NCBI RefSeq assembly: GCF_000422885.1
Contig: NZ_AUGX01000013.1
Coordinates: forward strand, 62,001 to 126,000
Direction: 5' to 3'
DNA: 64,000 bases
Origin: Ottowia thiooxydans DSM 14619
GTDB lineage: Bacteria; Pseudomonadota; Gammaproteobacteria; Burkholderiales; Burkholderiaceae_C
In this document: in pieces, positions 45,374 to 53,257 of the stretch
How positions within the stretch are numbered: the first letter of the stretch is position 1
Layout: each line of letters opens with the position of its first letter
The notes under the pieces: model-generated
Database searches by the model: none
Seen by the model: the letters and a program-made list of their open reading frames with translations, nothing else
Told to the model about the DNA's origin: nothing
Position numbers and translations under genes: made by a program

Positions 45374-46354
45374 TTAATCCATCTTCAGATTCGCTCCCTT
45401 GGCCATTTGCTGCCAGGCACTGCTATCGCTTTTGACGGTAGCCGCGAATTGCGCAGCGGTCTTGTAGGCTGGCAAGGTCATGTTCTGTGCGGCAAACTTC
45501 TGTTTGATGTCTTCACGGGCAAGGATCTTGCCGATCTCTTCGTTCATCCGATTCACGATCTCAGCCGGCGTGCCAGCAGGAGCGAAGATTCCGAACCAAC
45601 CGTCTGATTCGAATTTGAAGCCTTGTTCACTTAAGGTGGGCAGGTTGGGCAAGGCGGGGGCGCGTATGGATCCCGAAACACCGAGAGCCGTCAACTTGCC
45701 AGCCTTGATATGAGGCAGCGGCGATGCAATGTCCGTGAACCCTACTGGTAGCGTGCCAGCGATCAGGTCGGTTATTTCCTGAGCAGTGGTTTTATAGGGA
45801 ATGTGCGATATGGAAACGCCGAACTGCTTCTTGATGCCTTCCATCACCAGATGGCCGGTAGAGCCGTTACCCCAAGACCCATAGGAGAGCTTGCCTGGAT
45901 TGGCCTGGGCGTACTTCACCATGTCCTGCAGGTTCTTGAAGTTGGCCGCAGGGTTGGCGACCAGCAGGATGCCCCCTGTGCCGAACTGTGCCACGGGCGC
46001 CAGATCCTTCTGGGCGTCGAAAGGCATCTTCTCCAGGATGATGGGATTGATGGCAACCGCGGAAGATGGGGTGATCAGGAAGGTGTAGCCGTCAGGCTGC
46101 GCTTTCGCTACCGCGTCCATGCCAATGATGCTGTTGGCGCCAGGTTTGAAGTCCATCACCATCGATTGCTTGAGAGCTTCCTGGAGCGGCAACTGGATGA
46201 TGCGCAGCAGGTTATCCATGGCGCCTCCGGGCGGGCCGGGGACGATCATCTTGATGGGGCGGTTCGGCCAGTTGGCTTGGGCGAAGGCTGCCGGAGCAGC
46301 CATGCACGCTGCGGATGCGAGTAGGGCGCGGCGGCGCGTGAGGACATGGACCAC
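45374..46354 (-). CDS. Bug/TctC family binding protein 2
   Basis: Protein of 326 aa. The best start is GTG 46354 because AAGGAGACATCAC lies just upstream; the alternative ATG at 46372 has no such site. The signal peptide is RRRALLASAACMAAPAAFAQA. The mature part is NWPNRPIKMIVPGPPGGAMDNLLRIIQLPLQEAL, where the usual G-x-x-x-D is kept in GAMDN. KLSYGSWGNGSTGHLVME and LAGTLPVGFTDIASPLPHI-like stretches complete the Bug pattern. It is orphan. Divergent from the DUF1254 gene, with operators 7 and 8 between. Confidence 0.92.
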   Translation of the reverse strand: MVHVLTRRRALLASAACMAAPAAFAQANWPNRPIKMIVPGPPGGAMDNLLRIIQLPLQEALKQSMVMDFKPGANSIIGMDAVAKAQPDGYTFLITPSSAVAINPIILEKMPFDAQKDLAPVAQFGTGGILLVANPAANFKNLQDMVKYAQANPGKLSYGSWGNGSTGHLVMEGIKKQFGVSISHIPYKTTAQEITDLIAGTLPVGFTDIASPLPHIKAGKLTALGVSGSIRAPALPNLPTLSEQGFKFESDGWFGIFAPAGTPAEIVNRMNEEIGKILAREDIKQKFAAQNMTLPAYKTAAQFAATVKSDSSAWQQMAKGANLKMD

Positions 46355-46434
46355 GTGATGTCTCCTTGACATGTAATTTCGAATGAACACCAAAGAAAGG
46401 TATTGGCGTCAAACCATCTATTTGTCCGTAACTT

Positions 46435-46452
46435 ACTTGCCGCACGGCATGT
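46435..46452. promoter_or_regulatory. Island operator copy 7, upstream of Bug protein 2
   Basis: ACTTGCCG-CA-CGGCATGT, the best match of all copies to a symmetric operator (inner 12 bases TGCCG-CA-CGGCA perfect). It lies 81 bases upstream of the GTG start on the minus strand and 3 bases from the 26-bp palindrome. Confidence 0.75.
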
Positions 46453-46454
46453 TG

Positions 46455-46480
46455 TCAATCATGGCAAATGCCATGATTGA
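46455..46480. promoter_or_regulatory. Perfect 26-bp palindrome
   Basis: TCAATCATGGCA (46455-46466), AA, TGCCATGATTGA (46469-46480): both 12-bp arms are exact. It differs from the island operator, so it may bind a second regulator, for example the IclR protein of the island (speculative). It sits between operators 7 and 8. Confidence 0.65.
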
Positions 46481-46608
46481 ACTAACTGATCGCGAGGCAT
46501 CATGGGGGTATTTACGAAAAAGTGGCTCTACATACGGCTGAATTTTTTCGACTTTTAAGTGAAAGTGAGTAATGTCTTCGGATGTGCAGAGATTTTGAGT
46601 AGTAGTTT

Positions 46609-46626
46609 GTTTACCTGTCGGTAAGT
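46609..46626. promoter_or_regulatory. Island operator copy 8, upstream of the DUF1254 gene
   Basis: GTTTACCT-GT-CGGTAAGT; the minus strand reads ACTTACCG-AC-AGGTAAAC, very close to copy 6. It ends 46 bases before the ATG at 46673. Confidence 0.7.
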
Positions 46627-46672
46627 TATTTTTAAAGTCCAAACCGTTTATCTACCAAGATCAGGAAACCGC

Positions 46673-47941
46673 ATGCAGGAATCAAAGATCGCGGCTGCCT
46701 TTGAATACGCTTTTCCGTTGTTTGAAATGGCGCGCACCCGGTATCGCGCATTGGAAGATGAGGTCAATGCGCAGCGCCATGCGCCCAATACGGTGCGGCA
46801 TGAGCGCCATCTCAGTGATCACACCTCGCGCTGGATCACCGCGCCTAACAACGACACGCTGTACTCCAATGCCTGGCTGGACCTTTCATCGGGTCCCGTG
46901 CAGATACGGCTAGACAAGATGCCCGCTGGACGCTACTGGTCGCTGGCGTTCATGGATGTGTTCACAAATCACTTTGCGATCGTTGGCCAGCGGCTGGAAG
47001 GTGCAGGCCCGGTTGACTTGCGAGTGAGCGGGCCAGACGAGCAGGAACCCATTTGCGGAGGGCGCGAAGTTCGAGCTCCGGGCCGTGACGCATGGTTGTT
47101 CATACGTTGCCTTGTGGATGGTCAAGATGATCTACCCAACGCACACGCCATGCAGGAACGGATTGACATCGTGGCGCCGCCGGATGCAATCTATGGGGCG
47201 CGTGTAGTGCCCACATCGTCTCGTGATCCTCGCAACTTTCTCGCGGTAGCCAATGAGCTGTTGGGTCGCAATCCACCGCCCGAAGGCGAGCGAGCCTTGC
47301 TCGCGGAGTGGGCAGACATTGGCCTGCGTCCCGGAGACACTGAGGCCTGGGAGAGGCTTGGTGACGCCACGCGCGAACTCTGGAAGGCCAGCATAGGGCC
47401 CTTGCATGACAAGCTGAGACAGGCATCGGCGAGTGGGCGGCGTGAGATTCAGGGCTGGTTTGCGTCCGCGAAAGACATGGGTGATTTTGGCCAGAACTAT
47501 CCCCTGCGTGCTTCGGTTGCACTAGGCGGTTTGGGGGCGCTGCCACCTGTGGAGGCGATGTATTTCGTGCGTTTCCATGACGACGAAAAGCAACTTCTCG
47601 ACGGTCGGCAAAGGTATGTGCTCCGTATTCCGCCGACGGGAATCCCGACAGATTCCTTCTGGTCTTTCTCGATGTACGAACCCACTGCGGACAGTCAGCG
47701 CTTTTTTGTGGAGAACACCATCCGCCGCTATTCCATCGGTAACCGTACCCATGGGATTGTTTGGAACGAAGATGGGAGTATGGATATCCCCATGCAGCGT
47801 GATGAGCCCAGTGACCCGCGACTGCGCGCCAACTGGCTGCCCACACCAGACGGCCCGTTCCAGATCTCGCTGCGAACATATATGCCGCGTGATGAACTGC
47901 GCGAAGGCAGCGCCGCAATGCCAAGAATTGATAGACGGTAA
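46673..47941 (+). CDS. DUF1254/DUF1214 domain protein
   Basis: Protein of 422 aa with N-terminal DUF1254 (APNNDTLYSNAWLDLSSGPVQIRLDKMPAGRYWSLAFMDVFTNHFAIVG) and C-terminal DUF1214 (RFHDDEKQLLDGRQRYVLRIPPTGIPTDSFWSFSMYE, IGNRTHGIVWNEDGSMDIPMQRDEP). Most members carry a signal peptide; here none is visible, so it is probably cytoplasmic. The biochemical role of this family is not established. It precedes the alkyl sulfatase gene by 23 bases, so the two form an operon under operator 8. Confidence 0.88.
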   Translation: MQESKIAAAFEYAFPLFEMARTRYRALEDEVNAQRHAPNTVRHERHLSDHTSRWITAPNNDTLYSNAWLDLSSGPVQIRLDKMPAGRYWSLAFMDVFTNHFAIVGQRLEGAGPVDLRVSGPDEQEPICGGREVRAPGRDAWLFIRCLVDGQDDLPNAHAMQERIDIVAPPDAIYGARVVPTSSRDPRNFLAVANELLGRNPPPEGERALLAEWADIGLRPGDTEAWERLGDATRELWKASIGPLHDKLRQASASGRREIQGWFASAKDMGDFGQNYPLRASVALGGLGALPPVEAMYFVRFHDDEKQLLDGRQRYVLRIPPTGIPTDSFWSFSMYEPTADSQRFFVENTIRRYSIGNRTHGIVWNEDGSMDIPMQRDEPSDPRLRANWLPTPDGPFQISLRTYMPRDELREGSAAMPRIDRR

Positions 47942-47964
47942 GAAGACTCTAAAGGATCCACACC

Positions 47965-49857
47965 ATGAAGCCTGCACACTCCAGTACGCTCGCAGCGAAC
48001 GCCAAACTCATTGATGAACTCGATTTCACGGATCAGCGAGACTTCGAAGCTGCCAGACGCGGCTTCATTGACACGCTGCCCGACGCGCACATAGAGGCCG
48101 ACTCCGGTGGGGTCTCCTGGTCCATGAAACCGTATGGGTTCTTGGCGGGGAAAACGCCAGACACAGTCAACCCCAGCCTATGGCGCATGGCGAAGCTGAA
48201 TGCGATCCATGGCCTCTTCAAAGTCAGCGATCGCGTCTATCAGGTGCGTGGTTTTTCGCTGGCCAATGTCACCTTCGTCGAGGGTGATTCTGGCGTGATC
48301 ATTGTCGATCCGCTGCAGTTTACAGAGCATGCGAGAGCCGCCCTTGCGCTGTATCGCAAGCATCGCGGGGAGCGGCCAGTTGTGGCGGTGATCTATACGC
48401 ACAGCCACCGTGATCACTATGGCGGCGTGCGCGGCGTCATCAGTCCGGAAGATGTGAAGAATGGAGTGGAGGTGATCGCTCCCTTCGGGTTCACTGAAGA
48501 GTCCTTTTCAGAGTCGATTTTGGCCGGCGTTCCCATGAGGCGCCGTGCGTTGTTTCAGTTTGGCTGGTCGCTGGAGCCAGGTGAGATGGCGCATGTCGAC
48601 AGCGGCCTTGGCAAGGCGGTGGGACGCGGCGGCGACGGCTTCATCGCACCCACCACGCTCATCACTCAGCCCGTGGAGCGCCGCAAGGTGGACGGCGTGG
48701 AGATCGTGTTCCATCTGACGCCGGGAACCGAGGCGCCAGCGGATATGAACATGCTCTATCCGGGCCTGCGTGTGCTGAACCTGGCCGAGAACGCCTGCCA
48801 AACCATGCACAACTTGTGCCCCATCCGTGGCGCGAAGACGCGTGACGCGTTGGCCTGGGCGCACTATCTGAACCAGGCTCTGGACCGCTTCGTGCCCCAG
48901 GTTGACGCGCTGGTGGTGCAGCACCATTGGCCGGTCTGGGGGCAAGAAAATATCCGCGGCTATGTGGCTGGTCAGCGCGACATGTACCGTTATCTTCACG
49001 ATCAGACGCTGCGGCTCATGAGTCACGGCCGCACGCCCAAAGAGATCGCGGACGAACTGATGATGCCCAGCAAGCTGTCCCGGCAGTGGTTCGCGCGCGG
49101 CTATTACGGCGCGGTGGCGCATAACGTGAATGCGGTCTACGCTCACTACATGGGCCCCTACGATGGCAATCCCACTCATCTGAATCCTCTGCCGCCTGTG
49201 CAGGCCGGCGCGAAGTACGTGGAGTACATGGGGGGCGCAGATGCCGTCGTGCAAAAAGCAAGAGGCGACTATGAAGCAGGCCACTTCCGTTGGGTGGTGG
49301 AAGCGCTCAATCATGTGGTCTTCGCAGATCCGGGTCATCGGCCCGCTCGTGAGCTCGCGGCAGATGCGATGGAGCAGCTTGGCTATCAGTCGGAGTCGGC
49401 GACCTGGCGCAATGCGTACCTTTTGGCGGCACGAGAGCTGCGCAGCAGTTCAAAGGCCTCGGCACCCAAGGGTGTGGGGATCAGTCCCGATGTCGTCGCG
49501 ATTTTGCCTTTCGGCAATTTTCTGGAGTATCTGGGCATCCGCCTTAATGGCCCGAAAGCGCAGGATATCGAAGCGCGCTTCGATTGGTGCCTGACAGATT
49601 CGGCGGGAGTGGATTCACATCGCCTGATGGTTTCAAACGGTGCCCTCAATCACTTGCCGGGTACCCATGGGGATCAAGCCCACGCCGTGATCGACATGGA
49701 CAGAGACAAGCTCTCCACGCTCTCCGCGGGGCGCGAGGCATTGCTGGCCGGGCTGGAGGCAGGAGATCTTCGGGTGAAAGGTGATGCGGCGCTGTTTCGC
49801 CAGTTCATCGAGGCGCTCGATGAGTTCGACCCTATGTTCAATGTGGTTGAACCATGA
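47965..49857 (+). CDS. Alkyl sulfatase (SdsA1/YjcS-type metallo-beta-lactamase fold)
   Basis: Protein of 630 aa. It hydrolyses alkyl sulfate esters to alcohol and sulfate. The binuclear zinc motif is THSHRDHYGG (His146, His148, Asp150, His151); NMLYPGLRVLNLAENACQTMHNL and QHHWPVWG supply other ligands. The middle dimerisation domain (YMGPYDGNPTHLNPLPP) and a C-terminal SCP2-like domain (LGIRLNGPKAQDIEARFDW, from about residue 510) complete the family's three-domain plan. SdsA1 is exported, but this protein has no signal peptide. It shares operator 8 with the DUF1254 gene. Confidence 0.95.
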   Translation: MKPAHSSTLAANAKLIDELDFTDQRDFEAARRGFIDTLPDAHIEADSGGVSWSMKPYGFLAGKTPDTVNPSLWRMAKLNAIHGLFKVSDRVYQVRGFSLANVTFVEGDSGVIIVDPLQFTEHARAALALYRKHRGERPVVAVIYTHSHRDHYGGVRGVISPEDVKNGVEVIAPFGFTEESFSESILAGVPMRRRALFQFGWSLEPGEMAHVDSGLGKAVGRGGDGFIAPTTLITQPVERRKVDGVEIVFHLTPGTEAPADMNMLYPGLRVLNLAENACQTMHNLCPIRGAKTRDALAWAHYLNQALDRFVPQVDALVVQHHWPVWGQENIRGYVAGQRDMYRYLHDQTLRLMSHGRTPKEIADELMMPSKLSRQWFARGYYGAVAHNVNAVYAHYMGPYDGNPTHLNPLPPVQAGAKYVEYMGGADAVVQKARGDYEAGHFRWVVEALNHVVFADPGHRPARELAADAMEQLGYQSESATWRNAYLLAARELRSSSKASAPKGVGISPDVVAILPFGNFLEYLGIRLNGPKAQDIEARFDWCLTDSAGVDSHRLMVSNGALNHLPGTHGDQAHAVIDMDRDKLSTLSAGREALLAGLEAGDLRVKGDAALFRQFIEALDEFDPMFNVVEP

Positions 49858-49949
49858 TGGGAGAGGTGGGGCACTTGAACGCCATGGGCGCCGCCTCTCG
49901 AAAAACACATATGAAATATTGAAAAGCACAGGCTAATTACCGATTGATT

Positions 49950-49967
49950 ACTTGCCGTTCGGTAGGC
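49950..49967. promoter_or_regulatory. Island operator copy 9, upstream of the BVMO gene
   Basis: ACTTGCCG-TT-CGGTAGGC, same design as copies 2 and 7. It lies 82 bases before the ATG at 50050, inside the AT-rich gap after the alkyl sulfatase gene, and gives the BVMO its own promoter. Confidence 0.68.
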
Positions 49968-50049
49968 ATTATTGTTCTCAAGGTTTCGTGCAGTGCGAGC
50001 GCCACGGTTAGCGCGTTCAAGCCATTGCATGCGTACAGGAGACATAGCC

Positions 50050-51741
50050 ATGAACCAATCCAACTCAAGTTCCGAGAATTCGTCCCCCATTCGCCTCGAC
50101 GTCGTGGTCGTGGGTGGTGGTTTTGGCGGCATGTGTGCCACCTACAAGTTCCGCGAAATGGGCTTGAAGATCCAATCTATCGAGGCCGGTGGAGACCTCG
50201 GTGGCGTCTGGTACTGGAACCGTTATCCAGGCGCACGTGTGGATCTGCCCAGCATTGACTACAGTTTTTCGTTTTCGCCAGAAGTTGAGCAGGAATGGAC
50301 CTGGTCTGAGCAGTTCGCTGCCCAACCCGAACTTCTTCGCTACATCGATTTCGTGGCCAACCGGCTGGAGTTGCGCAAGCACTACCAGTTCAATACCCGG
50401 GTGACCAGTGCGTCCTGGGACGAAGAGCGCAAGCTTTGGGTAGTAAAAACCGACCGAGGAGCAGTGTTCGAAGCCACCTATTGCATCATGGCGACTGGAC
50501 CGCTTTCGGTTCCGCGGGATCCGGACATCCCTGGCCTTGAGCGTTTCAAAGGCCGCATCATTCGAGCAGGTCGTTGGCCTCACGAACCCGTCAGTTTCAC
50601 GGGGCTTCGAGTGGGTGTCATCGGCACTGGCTCTACGGGGATCCAGATCGTTCAGGATGTGGGCCCGCAAGCAGGCGAGCTATTTGTGTTTCAGCGAACC
50701 CCCAGCTTTACGATGCCCATGCGCAACGAGAACCTGACGCCGGAGTATGTGGCTGAAGTCAAACGAAACTACGCAGGCATTCGCAACTCGGCGCGCAACA
50801 GCGCTGTGGGCGGAACCAGGCCCCAATCCACACGTGCATTTTTCAGTGTCACGCCCAATCAGCGACAAGTGCTGTTGGAAGACGCCTGGAAACAGGGCGG
50901 TTTGTCCATGCTGGGCACCTTCAGCGATTTGCTTCAAAACGCTGAGGCCAACGAACACGTTGCCGAGTTCGTTCGCGGCAAGATCGGAGAGATGGTCAAG
51001 GATCCCCGTACAGCTGAGGCTCTCAAGCCGCGTGGGTACCCCATTTTCGCTCGCCGGCCGTGTCTGGATTCGAGCTATTACGAGACCTACAACCTGCCCC
51101 ACGTGCATTTGATCGACTGCATCAACGACAAGATCATCGAGTTCACGGAAAAAGGTATCAGAACGGAGTCTGGCGAAACGGAACTCGACTTGCTGATCCT
51201 TGCCACGGGCTACGACGGCCTCACCGGCGCACTGAAGGCTTTTGATGTCACGGGCCGTGATGGCAGGACGATCAACGACAAGTGGAGTGATGGCGCCAGG
51301 TCGCATCTGGGCATCATGCTCGAAGGTTTCCCGAATCTGTTCATGACCACAGGGCCAACAGGTCCTGCTGCCCTGGCGAACATCATTCGCATCAGTGAGC
51401 ATGACGTGGATTGGATCGCCACCGCCATGCAATATATGGATGCGCATCACCTGACTGCGATGGAGCCTACGCCCGAGGCGGAACAGGAATGGATGGACTT
51501 GGTCTACGAACTCTCGCAGCGGACCCTGCTATCCAAAGCGAAGACTTGGTATGTAGGTGCGAATGTCGCGGGAAAGCCCCAAGGCCTCACTTTGTTCACG
51601 GGTGGTTTTGCGAAATACGCAGAACTTTGTGCGCTCGCGACCAAGGATGGATACCGAAGCTTCCAGTTCAGTCATCGTGCTGAAGCCGGTGCTCTCGGCA
51701 CCGAAGCCAAGATGGCTGCAGTGGACGCCATAGCTCTCTAG
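50050..51741 (+). CDS. Flavin monooxygenase of the Baeyer-Villiger (BVMO) type, atypical fingerprint
   Basis: Protein of 563 aa from ATG 50050 (GGAGACATAGCC). It would insert oxygen next to a ketone using NADPH and FAD. The FAD Rossmann loop is VVGGGFGGMCATYKFREMG, GGVWYWNRYPGARVD is the second BVMO motif, and the NADPH loop is VIGTGSTGIQIVQDVG. The linker fingerprint F-x-G-x-x-x-H-x-x-x-W-P reads FKGRIIRAGRWP, so Arg172 replaces the His important for catalysis in cyclohexanone monooxygenases. It may be a BVMO with altered mechanism or an NADPH oxidase. Last gene of the catabolic island. Confidence 0.9.
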   Translation: MNQSNSSSENSSPIRLDVVVVGGGFGGMCATYKFREMGLKIQSIEAGGDLGGVWYWNRYPGARVDLPSIDYSFSFSPEVEQEWTWSEQFAAQPELLRYIDFVANRLELRKHYQFNTRVTSASWDEERKLWVVKTDRGAVFEATYCIMATGPLSVPRDPDIPGLERFKGRIIRAGRWPHEPVSFTGLRVGVIGTGSTGIQIVQDVGPQAGELFVFQRTPSFTMPMRNENLTPEYVAEVKRNYAGIRNSARNSAVGGTRPQSTRAFFSVTPNQRQVLLEDAWKQGGLSMLGTFSDLLQNAEANEHVAEFVRGKIGEMVKDPRTAEALKPRGYPIFARRPCLDSSYYETYNLPHVHLIDCINDKIIEFTEKGIRTESGETELDLLILATGYDGLTGALKAFDVTGRDGRTINDKWSDGARSHLGIMLEGFPNLFMTTGPTGPAALANIIRISEHDVDWIATAMQYMDAHHLTAMEPTPEAEQEWMDLVYELSQRTLLSKAKTWYVGANVAGKPQGLTLFTGGFAKYAELCALATKDGYRSFQFSHRAEAGALGTEAKMAAVDAIAL

Positions 51742-51753
51742 CTTCTGGCCGCA

Positions 51754-51777
51754 GCATCAGCGCGTAAGCGCTGATGC
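51754..51777. terminator. Hairpin at the end of the catabolic island
   Basis: GCATCAGCGC and GCGCTGATGC form a perfect 10-bp stem around GTAA, 13 bases after the BVMO stop and ahead of the convergent cbpM gene. The stem is strong; no T-tract follows, so it may act bidirectionally or with Rho. Confidence 0.55.
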
Positions 51778-51813
51778 CGGAAAGGTCCACAGGCTGTGCC
51801 GCGGCGTGGTTGG

Positions 51814-52128
51814 CTATGGTGCGGGCGCCCGCAGGCGTTGGCGCAGGTCAGCAACCTCTTCCATCAGATCAGCCGCCAACGCGGCCAGCTGAGGGTCAGC
51901 ATCGAAGCTGTGCTCCAACTGTGCGATGCGGCGAGCTCGCCGCAAGGTGGTGCTGGCAAATCGCCACTCTGCAGTGACTTGACCAGCACAAGGTTGAAAC
52001 ACACCGGCTTCCACGTGAGTGATCACCCACTCAGGTTCCATTCTGACGCCATGGGCAATGTCTTGCACAGTGAGCGCTTCATCTTCCAGCACTTCCACCA
52101 GATGCACAGAGATTGGGGTTGGACTCAT
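51814..52128 (-). CDS. cbpM: Chaperone modulator CbpM (MerR-like)
   Basis: Protein of 104 aa. LVEVLEDEALTVQDIAHGVRMEPEWVITHVEAGVFQP is the MerR-like recognition domain of CbpM; the C-terminal part, FASTTLRRARRIAQLEHSFDADPQLAALAADLMEEVADLRQRL, is helical. CbpM binds and inhibits the J-domain of CbpA. It lies 83 bases downstream of the cbpA stop, on the same strand, as in many proteobacteria. Confidence 0.88.
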   Translation of the reverse strand: MSPTPISVHLVEVLEDEALTVQDIAHGVRMEPEWVITHVEAGVFQPCAGQVTAEWRFASTTLRRARRIAQLEHSFDADPQLAALAADLMEEVADLRQRLRAPAP

Positions 52129-52211
52129 ACGTTCGGGCTCCTGTTCTTTAGCTCGGAAACACGTTTTTAGAGCATGGGCAAGGCGGGCATGAGGGATTCG
52201 TTCACACCTTC

Positions 52212-53186
52212 TCAGGCGCTGCGCGGATCAAACCCGGGATAGGCCTCTGAAAGCGCTTGCCATGCGCTGCGCTGTGCTTGCGTCACGGCGCTGGGGATAG
52301 CAGGCTCCAGTTCCAGATATAGATCTCCGGGCGCAGTGGGTGAAGGGATGCCCCGCCCTTTCAAGCGCAGCTTGCGTCCTGCACCAGAACCGGCGGGCAC
52401 GGTCACCTCAACCGTGGATCCATCTGGAGTGTCCACTTGCACACCTGCCCCTAATGCCGCTTCCCAGGGCGAGATGCGCAGCTTATGCGTGACGTCCCGG
52501 CCATCGATTCGCCAACGGGGGTCAGGACTGAAATGCACTTCCAGCATGAGATCGCCCGCCGAGCCGCCTCCGAAGCCGGGGCTACCCTGCCCCGCCAGGC
52601 GGATCAATTGGCCCTCCTTCACGCCTTTCGGGATTTTGACTTGCAGCGCACGTTCCTCGGGCACTACGCGGCCACTGTCGTCTACGCGTGAGCTTTGCAG
52701 GCGGATGGTGCGTTCTGCGCCCAGGTACGCGTCGATCAGGTCCAGTTCGATCTTGGCGTGATGATCATTTCCACGCATCTGCGCGCTCGATCTGTGGGCG
52801 CCGCCTCGGCCTCCAGCGTGCTGCCCTCGGCCGCGACCAAAAAGATTCTCGAAGAACTCGCTGTGGTCGGCTTCAGCGCCCCTGCCCGCGCCTCGTCCGC
52901 TGAAGTCGAAGCCGGTATCCCAGCCTGGAGGTGGGCGTACGTCATCTCCTGAGCGTGCCCCGCGCGCCCAAGCTTGCGCGCCTACGCTATCGTAGGCCGC
53001 ACGTTTTTCCGTATCGCCCAGGACCTCATGGGCTTCGTTCACCTCCGCCATTCGCTTGGAGGCGTCGGGCTCTTTGCTGACATCCGGGTGGTATTTGCGC
53101 GCCAGCTTCCGGTACGCTTTCTTGATCTCGTCGGCGCTGGCGCTCTTGCCAACGCCGAGGATTTGATAGTAATCCTTGAACTCCAT
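52212..53186 (-). CDS. cbpA: DnaJ-like curved-DNA-binding co-chaperone CbpA
   Basis: Protein of 324 aa. The J-domain is MEFKDYYQILGVGKSASADEIKKAYRKLARKYHPDVS, with the HPD triad at 33-35 that activates DnaK. A Gly/Phe/His-rich linker (GARSGDDVRPPPGWDTGFDFSGRGAG) follows. The C-terminal substrate domains CTD1/CTD2 contain LQVKIPKGVKEGQLIRLAGQGSPG and DLMLEVHFSPDPRWRIDGRDV. No zinc finger is present, as expected for CbpA. ATG 53195 is an alternative start. Confidence 0.94.
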   Translation of the reverse strand: MEFKDYYQILGVGKSASADEIKKAYRKLARKYHPDVSKEPDASKRMAEVNEAHEVLGDTEKRAAYDSVGAQAWARGARSGDDVRPPPGWDTGFDFSGRGAGRGAEADHSEFFENLFGRGRGQHAGGRGGAHRSSAQMRGNDHHAKIELDLIDAYLGAERTIRLQSSRVDDSGRVVPEERALQVKIPKGVKEGQLIRLAGQGSPGFGGGSAGDLMLEVHFSPDPRWRIDGRDVTHKLRISPWEAALGAGVQVDTPDGSTVEVTVPAGSGAGRKLRLKGRGIPSPTAPGDLYLELEPAIPSAVTQAQRSAWQALSEAYPGFDPRSA

Positions 53187-53257
53187 AGCCGCCATGGTAG
53201 AGGAAAGTCAGGCTTTTGGGCGGCGAGTTCTCCACCTGGGAGCGGCGGTTCCCAGGT

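Larger units (their letters stand above)
46355..46672. other. 318-base divergent control region with two operators and a palindrome
   Basis: The stretch between the Bug protein 2 start and the DUF1254 start is AT-rich. It holds operator 7 (46435-46452), a perfect 26-bp palindrome (46455-46480) and operator 8 (46609-46626). No gene is supported here. Confidence 0.7.

Noticed and set aside
47100-47924. 274-codon minus-strand frame opposite the DUF1254/DUF1214 gene
   Set aside because: High-GC antisense opening; the plus strand has both conserved domains and an operator upstream.
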